NCBI GenBank assembly: GCA_964461535.1
Contig: CAYWUY010000109.1
Location: 1-7,228, forward strand
DNA from: Flavipsychrobacter sp964461535
Lineage (GTDB): Bacteria; Bacteroidota; Bacteroidia; Chitinophagales; Chitinophagaceae
Reading direction: 5' to 3'
DNA length: 7,228 nt
The first letter of the stretch is position 1; each line of letters starts with the position of its first letter. Positions 1-6,823 of this stretch are shown piece by piece. The notes under the pieces were generated by a model, which was not told where the DNA came from, did not search any database, and saw only the letters and a list, made by a program, of their open reading frames with translations. A program made the position numbers and the translations under genes.

Positions 1-1043
1 CTGATGCTATTGCCTTTATAGTAGGCTACTATAGCATCTGCTATGGCATCTATATTAGGCTCTGCTACTATACCCACTTTGCCATGTGGCACCACCTCGG
101 CTAGGCCACCCACATTTGTTACTATCATAGGTTTTTCAAAATGGTAAGCTATTTGGGTTATACCACTTTGCGTGGCATGCTTATAAGGCTGCACCACTAC
201 ATCTGCCGCGCTAAAATAGTAGCGCACCTTACTATCTGGTATAAAATCGGTTTTTAAGTGTACCACCTGCTCTAGCCCATGAGCAGCTATAATAGCATTA
301 TTGGCAGCCTCAACATTTTTATTATAGTATTCTCCAGCCGCTATCAGCTCTACACCCAGCTCTCGCACTTGAGGCTTAGCCATGGCTTCTAGCAGCCAGT
401 CTAGTCCTTTATATTCTCTTATAAACCCAAAGAAAAGCATATAACGCTTAGCGGGGTCTAGGCCTATTTCTTTACAAGCTTCTTCTTTACTTACAGCCTC
501 TTTATAGATATCATATATGGGATGCGGCGTAAATACAGCTTTCTTTTGGGTAAAGCTCTGCACATCTTTCAGCACATCTTTACTCATAGTTACAAAAGCA
601 TCTACAGCACCTATAAAATAGTTGGTCAGTTGTTTATCTCCGGGGCGCTTTTCATGGGGTATAATGTTATCTACTATACACACCACTTTGGTTTTACCAT
701 TTTTCTTAGCACGCCTTAGTATAGTGCCAAAGCAAGGCCCCATAAATGGCATCCAGTATTTCACTATTATCAGGTCATACTGTTCTTTATTCATGGCACT
801 ACCCACCTGAAGCCAGTTCAGCGGATTTACCGAATTAACCACCGTTTTTATATTCAAACCCACAGGTGCGGGTTCGTCAGTATATTGTGTTTTACCCGGG
901 AATAAAAAATCGGGATACTGTAAACTGAAAGAATAAATATCTACACTATGGCCTTGCCCTTGCAATTCGTAAGATAGCCTTTCATTAAAGGCCGCAAGCC
1001 CACCCCTTAGCGGATGTGCAGTACCCAAATAGGCTATTTTCAT
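1..1043 (-). CDS. GT4-type glycosyltransferase, partial (C-terminus beyond the left edge)
   Basis: Reading leftward from the ATG at 1043-1041, the frame stays open for 347 codons to the window edge. A typical family member is about 370-390 residues, so only the extreme C-terminus should be missing. The N-terminus (MKIAYLGTAHPLRGGLAAFN) is a classic GT-B opening with a glycine-rich donor/acceptor loop. The linker into the C-terminal Rossmann domain carries FFGFIREYKGLDWLLEA (residues 204-220), the usual GT4 'G-I-R-x-x-K-G' nucleotide-sugar motif. Residues 285-317 (QPYKHATQSG..., then PMIVTNVGGLAEVV) form the donor-binding region. The usual E-x7-E pair is replaced there by a T-Q-S-G type sequence, which I recall from a GT4 subgroup. 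There is no signal peptide or membrane segment, so it is probably a cytosolic or membrane-associated enzyme that adds a sugar to a lipid-linked glycan. Its start codon overlaps the stop of the preceding nucleotidyltransferase gene as ATGA, so the two are probably translationally coupled. A heptosyl donor is suggested only by the neighbours; acceptor and linkage are unknown. Confidence 0.88.
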   Translation of the reverse strand, partial: MKIAYLGTAHPLRGGLAAFNERLSYELQGQGHSVDIYSFSLQYPDFLFPGKTQYTDEPAPVGLNIKTVVNSVNPLNWLQVGSAMNKEQYDLIIVKYWMPFMGPCFGTILRRAKKNGKTKVVCIVDNIIPHEKRPGDKQLTNYFIGAVDAFVTMSKDVLKDVQSFTQKKAVFTPHPIYDIYKEAVSKEEACKEIGLDPAKRYMLFFGFIREYKGLDWLLEAMAKPQVRELGVELIAAGEYYNKNVEAANNAIIAAHGLEQVVHLKTDFIPDSKVRYYFSAADVVVQPYKHATQSGITQIAYHFEKPMIVTNVGGLAEVVPHGKVGIVAEPNIDAIADAIVAYYKGNSI

Positions 1044-1738
1044 ATCAGTTCGCTTTTAAAATCTTCTTGTGCTTTGGCATAGTCTTCTGGTATGCCTATA
1101 TCTATAAAGTAGCCCATAGCGGTATAGCCGTAAAACTTACGTTCACCTGTATATTTTTCCAGATAGTCTTTCTCCATAGAAAATTTTTGAGGCAAACCCT
1201 TAGCTAGAAATGCCGCTCTATTTACTACATATACGCCTCCGTTTATCATACCCTTTGGCCTATATTGTTTTTCCTCAAACGAGGTCACCACACCTGCCGC
1301 ATCAGTGTTTACTACGCCGTAGCGCTCAAACTCATACATCTCTTTTAGTGCTAGCGTAGCAGCAGCGCCCTGCTTAGCATGATAAGACAGCATATCGTTT
1401 AGGTCTACCCTAAACATAGTATCACCATTTAGTATTACTACATCATTAGCCTTAGCAGCCTGTATGGCCAGTTGTATGCCGCCACCGGTGCCCATAGGTT
1501 CATGCTCTATTACCCAAGTTATTTCCATATTGGTGGTGTATTGGGCTAGCCACTCGGTAATCACTTCATGCTTAAAGCCTAAAGACAATACGACTCTTTT
1601 ACAGCCTTGCGCCTCCAGATAAATAAGTAAATAGGCTAAAAACGGTTTGTTGTTTACAGCGGCCATACACTTAGGATACTGACCTATAACGCCTTGTAAC
1701 CTTGTGCCTAAGCCCCCTGCCAATATTATCGCTTCCAT
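1040..1738 (-). CDS. hddC: D-glycero-alpha-D-manno-heptose 1-phosphate guanylyltransferase-like nucleotidyltransferase
   Basis: This 232-residue protein is a complete small sugar-nucleotidyltransferase. It would transfer a nucleotidyl group (GMP, if HddC) from NTP to a sugar 1-phosphate in the cytosol. Visible motifs, in order, are the nucleotide-binding loop AGGLGTRL (residues 7-14), YPK with the conserved lysine at 23, GTGGG (83-87), the metal-binding NGDT (104-107, Asp106), EEK (154-156), NGGVY (166-170) and DIGIPEDY (213-220). Length and motif spacing fit HddC and close NTP_transferase relatives. The gene begins one base inside the stop of the GHMP kinase gene (TAATG) and overlaps the glycosyltransferase start by four bases, so it sits in the middle of an operon. 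The kinase next door favours the GDP-heptose assignment over glucose- or mannose-1-phosphate specificity, which cannot be excluded by reading alone. One oddity is that the usual PKPM is PKCM here (Cys24). Confidence 0.85.
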   Translation of the reverse strand: MEAIILAGGLGTRLQGVIGQYPKCMAAVNNKPFLAYLLIYLEAQGCKRVVLSLGFKHEVITEWLAQYTTNMEITWVIEHEPMGTGGGIQLAIQAAKANDVVILNGDTMFRVDLNDMLSYHAKQGAAATLALKEMYEFERYGVVNTDAAGVVTSFEEKQYRPKGMINGGVYVVNRAAFLAKGLPQKFSMEKDYLEKYTGERKFYGYTAMGYFIDIGIPEDYAKAQEDFKSELI

Positions 1739-2763
1739 TATTTTGCTCTCCAGGTAAACAAGCCTTTTTCTGTAAACTGATAGGCACTAAAACTACCGCC
1801 CAACTTCTCTAATGCCTCCTTAACTGCATACCTGCTATTTCCCGGACAATAGAACATCATAAAGCCACCGCCACCAGCACCCGATATTTTACCTCCGCTA
1901 GCACCTGCGGCTAATGCCATTTCATAAATATTATCCATGCTATCGTTGCTAATACCTTTGGCCATTTGTTTTTTATACCTAAAGCCGTAGTCTAGTATAG
2001 CACCTATTTCATCTACATTACCTTTTAGCAAAGCCTCCTTCATCATGGTAGCCTGCATTTTCAGGTTGTGCATGGCATCTATACTTTGTTGGTTGTTCTG
2101 CTTCACATTATTACTCTGCGCCTCTATTATGGTAGACGATAGTCGGCTGGTAGCAGTAAAGTAAAGCAATAAATTATGCTCTAACTCATACAGATACTCA
2201 GGCTTTATGCGTAGCGGGTTCACTATTACTTTATCGTCCTTACTAAACTCCATAAAGTTTACGCCACCAAATGTTGCTGCATATTGGTCTTGCTTACCAC
2301 CCGCCATAGCCAAGTCTATACGCTCTATGTCATAAGCCATATGAGCTACATCATATTCACCTAAAGGCAGGCTCAACCATTCTGCAAATGCGCCTATTAT
2401 AGCCACCATTAGAGTAGATGAGCTACCTAAACCCGAGCCTGCAGGGGCATCTACCACTGTTGACAGTTTAAAGCCTGACGGCACAGCACCATATTTTTTC
2501 ACTATGTGGTTATATGCACCTTTAGCTAGGTCTAGCATACCATCAATAGGCAGCTTGTCACTCAGTTCATATTTCACCTGCTCATTTCTATCCAGCGCCT
2601 CTATAATTACCTCATTGGTTTTCAGTGGCTCTATGGTAGCATAAGCATATAACGATATGGTGGCATTAAGTATAGCACCACCATACATATCACAATATGG
2701 GCTCACGTCTGTACCTCCGCCGGCAAGTCCTATCCTTAGCGGGGCTTTACTTCTGTATATCAT
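1738..2763 (-). CDS. hddA: D-glycero-alpha-D-manno-heptose 7-phosphate kinase-like GHMP kinase
   Basis: This 341-residue protein is a complete GHMP-superfamily small-molecule kinase. In the HddA group the enzyme phosphorylates D-glycero-alpha-D-manno-heptose 7-phosphate at C1, giving the 1,7-bisphosphate; GmhB then removes the 7-phosphate and HddC activates the product with GTP. The three GHMP motifs are present: APLRIGLAGGGTD (residues 7-19), the ATP-binding PAGSGLGSSS (107-116) and the C-terminal KISGAGGGGFM (292-302). A GGKQDQYAA segment (155-163) matches the family's substrate/catalytic region. The N-terminal run through DVSPYCDMYGGAILNATISL is strongly HddA-like. The first in-frame ATG places motif 1 close to the N-terminus, as expected. 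It is the first gene of the leftward operon and ends in TAATG with the next start. No Shine-Dalgarno site is evident, as is usual in Bacteroidetes. A related kinase such as a fucokinase-type enzyme is the main alternative, but the neighbour favours HddA. Confidence 0.87.
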   Translation of the reverse strand: MIYRSKAPLRIGLAGGGTDVSPYCDMYGGAILNATISLYAYATIEPLKTNEVIIEALDRNEQVKYELSDKLPIDGMLDLAKGAYNHIVKKYGAVPSGFKLSTVVDAPAGSGLGSSSTLMVAIIGAFAEWLSLPLGEYDVAHMAYDIERIDLAMAGGKQDQYAATFGGVNFMEFSKDDKVIVNPLRIKPEYLYELEHNLLLYFTATSRLSSTIIEAQSNNVKQNNQQSIDAMHNLKMQATMMKEALLKGNVDEIGAILDYGFRYKKQMAKGISNDSMDNIYEMALAAGASGGKISGAGGGGFMMFYCPGNSRYAVKEALEKLGGSFSAYQFTEKGLFTWRAK

Positions 2764-2826
2764 AATCAGGTAGTAAAAGTAATAAATTATTGCTTGGGGG
2801 CTTTACCTCAGGTTTATCCATATACT

Positions 2827-2858
2827 TACATTGTAATGTATGATATATATCAGCGCTG
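2827..2858. promoter_or_regulatory. Cluster of three short palindromes in the divergent intergenic region (possible operator)
   Basis: Three dyads lie almost end to end: TACATT-GT-AATGTA (2827-2840, 6-bp arms), TGATATATATCA (2841-2852, perfect) and CAGCGCTG (2851-2858, perfect). They sit between the divergently transcribed heptose operon and kmo/recJ, where a regulator could act on either side. AT-rich palindromes also arise easily by chance, and no known binding-site consensus is recognised, so this is only a candidate. Confidence 0.25.
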
Positions 2859-2894
2859 TATAGCCCATTTTATATACGTTTATAGGCGTTTATT

Positions 2895-2927
2895 ATTGCC
2901 CTACTTCTTGCATTTTTGCTTACTTTG
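2895..2927 (+). promoter_or_regulatory. Candidate Bacteroidetes-type promoter for kmo-recJ
   Basis: TTACTTTG at 2920-2927 differs by one base from the Bacteroidetes -7 consensus TAnnTTTG. An ATTG at 2895-2898 lies 21 bases upstream and could serve as the -33 element. Transcription would begin a few bases after 2930, giving a leader of roughly 30 bases before the kmo ATG at 2965. The match is by eye. I found no comparable TAnnTTTG box for the opposite gene (hddA) in this intergenic region. Confidence 0.4.
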
Positions 2928-2964
2928 TGACTCCAATTTCCGCAAACAAAACAAACTATAATAT

Positions 2965-4347
2965 ATGTCACGCCAGGTATCTATTTTAGGAGCCGGTTTA
3001 GTAGGTTCTTTATTATCCATCATCCTTCGCAAGAAGGGCTACGACGTTACTGTTTATGAGCGCCGCCCCGATATGCGTAAAGCCACCATAGGCGCAGGCA
3101 GGTCTATTAACCTTGCCATGAGTGCACGTGGCTGGAAGGCGCTAGACCTTGCAGGGCTTCGCGCCGATTTAGAGGCAATAGCTATTCCTATGTATGGCCG
3201 CTTTCTGCATCAAGCTGATGGCTCTACTGCATTTCAGCCTTACAGCAAAAACAACGACGCTATCTATTCAGTAAGCCGTGGCGAATTGAATAAAAGCCTA
3301 ATGACACTAGCTGAGAAAAATGGTGTTACCATTCATTTCGACCAACGTTGCACCAAAGTAGATGTACTTAATAATACCATAAACCTAACTGACAGTGGTA
3401 ATAACACACAATCCGTTACTAGCGACTTATTGTTTGGTGCTGATGGTGCATTCTCTGCACTACGTACCAGCTATACGCATATGGATAGAGTGAATAGCAG
3501 CCAGCAATATTTAGAATATGGCTATAAAGAACTGTGCATACCACCAGACGCTGCAGGCAAGATGCAAATGGAGCGCGAAGCCTTGCACATATGGCCTAGG
3601 GGCAACTTTATGATGATAGCGCTACCTAATACCGATGGCACTTTTACTTGCACACTGTTTATGCCATTTGAGGGTGAAGTATCATTTGCCAACATAAAAA
3701 CTGAGGCTGACGTAAATAATTTCTTCGATAAATATTTTGCTGATGCTAAAGCCATGATGCCTACACTTATTGAAGATTTTTTCTCTAATCCTACTGCATC
3801 ACTTATTACCACTCACGTATTTCCTTGGCACTACCAAGATAAAAATGCGCTAATAGGCGATGCTGCACACGCTATAGTACCATTTTATGGCCAGGGCATG
3901 AACGCAGGATTTGAAGATTGTAGCGTATTAGCAGGCTTAATAGACAAGCACAACCATAACTGGAGTGCTATTATGCCCGAATATCAGCTAAAACGCAAGA
4001 AAAATGGCGATGCAGTGGCGCAACTGGCACTGAATAACTTTATTGAAATGCGCGATAAAGTAGCAGCTCCTGCATTCTTGGAAAGAAAGAAAATAGAAAA
4101 AGAACTTGGCCTTCGCTATCCTGAGCATTTTGTATCGGTATACGAAATGGTATCTTTTACGCACATACCTTACAGCACTGCAATAGCTTGCATAGCTGCA
4201 CAAGACCAACTGCTGGAAACCATAATGAGTAAAGGCAATTTCTTTGAAAATATTAATAATAGTAATTTTGCAGCCGATCTTACAAAATGGGTGCATGATT
4301 ATCATGCGTCTATAAAAACACTGGATATGGGAAATGAAGCCAACTAA
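2965..4347 (+). CDS. kmo: Kynurenine 3-monooxygenase
   Basis: This 460-residue FAD-dependent aromatic hydroxylase uses NADPH and O2 to convert L-kynurenine to 3-hydroxykynurenine. In bacteria this belongs to tryptophan catabolism or to the tryptophan-to-quinolinate route of NAD synthesis. The FAD-binding GAGLVG lies at residues 9-14, followed by the acidic end of strand 2 (Y31, E32) and ATIGAGRSINLAMSARG (40-56). The second motif, FGADGAFSALR, is at 157-167 and the ribityl/phosphate motif GDAAHAIVPFYGQGMN at 298-313. Placed against bacterial KMO from memory, R79 and Y93 (spacing 14) and N358, E361 and Y393 match the kynurenine-binding positions (R84, Y98, N369, E372 and Y404 in the Pseudomonas enzyme) with identical spacing. 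No C-terminal membrane anchor is obvious, in contrast to the mitochondrial enzyme, so a soluble cytosolic protein is expected. The start is supported by the Rossmann motif lying immediately after it. The rest of the pathway (dioxygenase, kynureninase, HAO) is not in view. The stop lies 14 bases inside the recJ start. Confidence 0.96.
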   Translation: MSRQVSILGAGLVGSLLSIILRKKGYDVTVYERRPDMRKATIGAGRSINLAMSARGWKALDLAGLRADLEAIAIPMYGRFLHQADGSTAFQPYSKNNDAIYSVSRGELNKSLMTLAEKNGVTIHFDQRCTKVDVLNNTINLTDSGNNTQSVTSDLLFGADGAFSALRTSYTHMDRVNSSQQYLEYGYKELCIPPDAAGKMQMEREALHIWPRGNFMMIALPNTDGTFTCTLFMPFEGEVSFANIKTEADVNNFFDKYFADAKAMMPTLIEDFFSNPTASLITTHVFPWHYQDKNALIGDAAHAIVPFYGQGMNAGFEDCSVLAGLIDKHNHNWSAIMPEYQLKRKKNGDAVAQLALNNFIEMRDKVAAPAFLERKKIEKELGLRYPEHFVSVYEMVSFTHIPYSTAIACIAAQDQLLETIMSKGNFFENINNSNFAADLTKWVHDYHASIKTLDMGNEAN

Positions 4348-6040
4348 AAGATGGACACTCAAACCCGTAGATGATGCTGCTGTTCACGAACTGTATAACT
4401 CACTGCAAATACACCCTGCTTTATGCAGGCTGCTAGCAGTGCGTGGCATAAAAAATTTTGAAGAAGCTCGCCTGTTTTTCAGGCCTGAACTATCGCACCT
4501 GCACGATCCTTTCTTAATGAAAGACATGCAAAAAGCGGTACACAGAATTACCGAAGCCATAGAATGGCACGAACGCATTATGGTTTATGGAGACTATGAT
4601 GTGGATGGAACTACCTCGGTAGCTTTGGTATATTCTTTTTTGAAAAAACACTACGACGGAGAGATTACGTATTACCTACCCCATCGCTATCGCGAGGGTT
4701 ATGGTGTTTCTAAGCAAGGTATAGACTATGCACATGCCAATGGCTATACGCTTATTATTACGCTAGATTGCGGCATAAAATCGGCCGAACTTATAGCCTA
4801 TGCCCAGTCTTTGGGTATAGATGTTGTGGTTTGCGACCACCACTTGCCGGATGCACATTTGCCACCAGCCGTTGCAATTCTTAATCCTAAGCAAGCCAAC
4901 TGCAAGTATCCATATAAAGAGCTAAGCGGCTGCGGCATAGGGTTTAAGCTAGTAAGTGCATTGGCTATCAGTTGGAAGATTGATTTAGAGACTATATATC
5001 CTTATTTAGATTTAGTAGCTACCAGTATAGCTGCCGATATAGTGCCTATAGACGGAGAAAACCGCATTTTGGCATTCTATGGCATTAAGCGCATCAATGA
5101 GGCTCCGTGCCCTGCTATTGCTACACTTAAAGAGCTGGCAGGTGTTAATAAACAACTATCTGTTTCAGATTTGGTTTTTGTTATAGGTCCGCGCGTTAAT
5201 GCTGCCGGCCGTATGGACGATGCGCGTAAAGCTGTAGAATTATTCCTTGAAACTGACCCCGAAAAGGTTAAAGAGCTAGCCGATTCTTTGCATTCCGACA
5301 ATGACGAACGTAAAGAAATAGACAAAAACACAACTGAAGAAGCATTGGCTATGCTTACTGAGGAGATACAGATTAGTAGAAAATCTACGGTTCTATATCG
5401 CGAAAACTGGCACAAGGGTGTGGTAGGCATAGTAGCATCTCGCCTTATTGACCATTACTATAGGCCAACTATAGTGCTTACCGCTGCCAATGGTAAGGCT
5501 ACTGGCTCTGCACGTTCGGTTTCCGGCTTCAATATATACGAGGCCATTCATAGCTGCCGCGACCTGCTAGAAAACTATGGCGGTCACTTTTATGCAGCAG
5601 GGGTTACCTTGTCTATAGATAAGGTGAATGATTTTATTGATAGATTTGAAAATATTGTAAGCACTACCATTACGCCAGAACAACAACAACCCGAAATAGA
5701 GATAGATGCCGAAATACCGGTAGCCCTAATAAAACCAGCCTTTTTCAATATTATCAAGCAATTTGAGCCATTTGGCCCAATAAATATGAAACCGGTATTC
5801 ATCAGTCGCCGACTAGTAGACTACCAAGGCAATAGTGTTAAGGTGAAAGACACGCATCTACGAGTAGTAGCCCGCCAAGAGTATGGTGCTATTATTGAAG
5901 GTATAGGCTTTGGACTGGCAGATAAAGAGGATATAGTAAAAAATGGCCCTTTCGACATGGTGTATACTATAGAGGAGAACGAATATAATGGCAATACCCG
6001 CCTGCAAATTCGTGCATTAGATATAAAGCCGAGTAATTAA
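4334..6040 (+). CDS. recJ: Single-stranded-DNA-specific 5'-3' exonuclease RecJ
   Basis: This 568-residue protein has normal full RecJ length. RecJ degrades single-stranded DNA 5' to 3' in the cytoplasm and acts in RecF-pathway recombination, mismatch repair and base-excision repair. The DHH phosphoesterase motifs are complete: VYGDYDVDGTTS (84-95, metal ligands D87, D89, D91), LDCG (144-147, D145), VCDHHLP (166-172, D168, H169, H170) and AADIVPI (233-239, D235). RVNAAGRMDDA (287-297) begins the connector into the DHHA1 domain, which carries GSARS (391-395) and the nucleic-acid-binding GGHFYAAG (416-423). The last ~110 residues form the OB-fold domain. The ATG at 4334 is chosen because the following KRWTLKP is the standard Bacteroidetes RecJ opening and the next in-frame Met is only at residue 62. 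The start therefore lies inside the end of kmo, in another frame, and reinitiation or coupled translation is likely. There is no separate promoter space. Nothing is missing from the catalytic core. Confidence 0.97.
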   Translation: MKPTKRWTLKPVDDAAVHELYNSLQIHPALCRLLAVRGIKNFEEARLFFRPELSHLHDPFLMKDMQKAVHRITEAIEWHERIMVYGDYDVDGTTSVALVYSFLKKHYDGEITYYLPHRYREGYGVSKQGIDYAHANGYTLIITLDCGIKSAELIAYAQSLGIDVVVCDHHLPDAHLPPAVAILNPKQANCKYPYKELSGCGIGFKLVSALAISWKIDLETIYPYLDLVATSIAADIVPIDGENRILAFYGIKRINEAPCPAIATLKELAGVNKQLSVSDLVFVIGPRVNAAGRMDDARKAVELFLETDPEKVKELADSLHSDNDERKEIDKNTTEEALAMLTEEIQISRKSTVLYRENWHKGVVGIVASRLIDHYYRPTIVLTAANGKATGSARSVSGFNIYEAIHSCRDLLENYGGHFYAAGVTLSIDKVNDFIDRFENIVSTTITPEQQQPEIEIDAEIPVALIKPAFFNIIKQFEPFGPINMKPVFISRRLVDYQGNSVKVKDTHLRVVARQEYGAIIEGIGFGLADKEDIVKNGPFDMVYTIEENEYNGNTRLQIRALDIKPSN

Positions 6041-6078
6041 GCATATTTAGCACAACTACTTACATACGCTATAAAAGC

Positions 6079-6108
6079 AAAGGGGCAAATCTCGCGATTT
6101 GCCCCTTT
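6079..6108. terminator. Bidirectional rho-independent terminator
   Basis: A perfect 13-bp inverted repeat (AAAGGGGCAAATC and GATTTGCCCCTTT) encloses a four-base TCGC loop. It is followed by T-rich sequence on the plus strand (CCCCTTTTAAT) and preceded by A-rich sequence (ATAAAAGCAAAG) that reads as T-rich on the minus strand. It lies 38 bases after the recJ stop and 23 bases beyond the lipoprotein stop, between convergent genes. It can therefore end both transcripts. Confidence 0.9.
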
Positions 6109-6131
6109 TAATATGTTACGTATACTAAATA

Positions 6132-6788
6132 CTATAACTTCTGGAATACACGAGTAACAGTAGAGTTAAAGCTACTATTGCCTTGTACTTTATAAGCTAT
6201 TGTAGTATCTGCTACTATCATTTCTATTTTACCATCAGTACCATATAGTGTACCTAAAGTAGTAGGCTGCAATGGCATAACTAATGTTGTATCATCTATT
6301 TGTGCAAACAAAGCGCTAGTTACAAAACCAGACTGAGTTGTAGGATTTACACCCGCAACATTGTTTGTTTCATAAAGACCACGAGCTCTTCTAACTATAG
6401 TAGCTGGTTGTCCGTTAGACAAACGCTCATAGCTGCCCTCTAGATGTACTGCATCAGGAATATTTGTTACTGCTACATATACGCCCTTAGAACCTACCAT
6501 ACCGTATTTGTTTTTTGCTGTAATATTTACAACATACAAACCAGGGGTAGTATTATCTAGGGTAGACTTATCTACTACAGGAGTATAAGACTCATTATAG
6601 AAAGAATCGTAAGCAGTTGCGCTAATATCAGGCAAAGAGCCGCCTACATTAATGCTATAGTATTGATCACCACTGATAGTTATTGTAGGTGTAGAGTAAG
6701 TAGCAAGAAAAGACTTTGCTTTATCTTCTTTCTTACAAGCTGTAAAACCGGCAATAGCTACAAGAGATAAATATATTAATTTTTTCAT
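6132..6788 (-). CDS. SusD-adjacent surface lipoprotein with an Ig-like (DUF5011-like) domain; resembles DUF5012-type proteins
   Basis: This 218-residue protein begins with a lipoprotein signal: positive MKK, hydrophobic LIYLSLVAIAGFTA and Cys18 as the lipidated residue. The residues after the cysteine, KKED, resemble the Bacteroidetes lipoprotein export signal (a lysine and acidic residues at +2 to +5), so the mature protein is probably on the cell surface. Residues about 33-110 (TPTITISGDQYYSINVGGS, through NTTPGLYVVNITAKNKYG) have the strand pattern of the Ig-like DUF5011 family. Residues about 115-218 form a separate beta-rich domain starting LEGSYERLSNGQPATIV and ending TVTRVFQKL. They look like the C-terminal part of DUF5012-type proteins found behind susD genes, but this is a recollection rather than a search result. 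The gene starts 35 bases after the SusD-like stop, so it is probably the last gene of that operon, ending at the shared terminator. A role in binding a glycan or peptide ligand beside the SusCD pair is inferred; no enzymatic motif is seen. Confidence 0.8.
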   Translation of the reverse strand: MKKLIYLSLVAIAGFTACKKEDKAKSFLATYSTPTITISGDQYYSINVGGSLPDISATAYDSFYNESYTPVVDKSTLDNTTPGLYVVNITAKNKYGMVGSKGVYVAVTNIPDAVHLEGSYERLSNGQPATIVRRARGLYETNNVAGVNPTTQSGFVTSALFAQIDDTTLVMPLQPTTLGTLYGTDGKIEMIVADTTIAYKVQGNSSFNSTVTRVFQKL

Positions 6789-6823
6789 TTTCTAATTTTT
6801 TAATTACCAGATTGTATTTACTA

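Noticed and set aside
522..810. Two short plus-strand open frames (62-65 codons) within 522-810.
   Set aside because: They lie antisense to the glycosyltransferase reading frame, which has clear family motifs throughout. Their translations show no recognisable domain or start context.
1016..1207. Plus-strand open frame of 63 codons.
   Set aside because: It is antisense to the end of the HddC-like gene and the start of the glycosyltransferase. Its composition is that of a shadow frame.
2764..2964. A small gene or riboswitch in the divergent intergenic region.
   Set aside because: No open frame of plausible composition, no recognised riboswitch core and no tRNA-like fold were seen. Only promoter-like and palindromic elements are supportable.
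3522..4362. Two minus-strand open frames (96 and 124 codons) inside kmo.
   Set aside because: The plus-strand frame is a full, motif-complete kynurenine monooxygenase. The antisense frames have no domain signature.
4384..5802. Minus-strand open frames of 64, 117 and 70 codons inside recJ.
   Set aside because: They are shadows of the intact RecJ frame. Serine- and cysteine-rich translations are typical of antisense readings.
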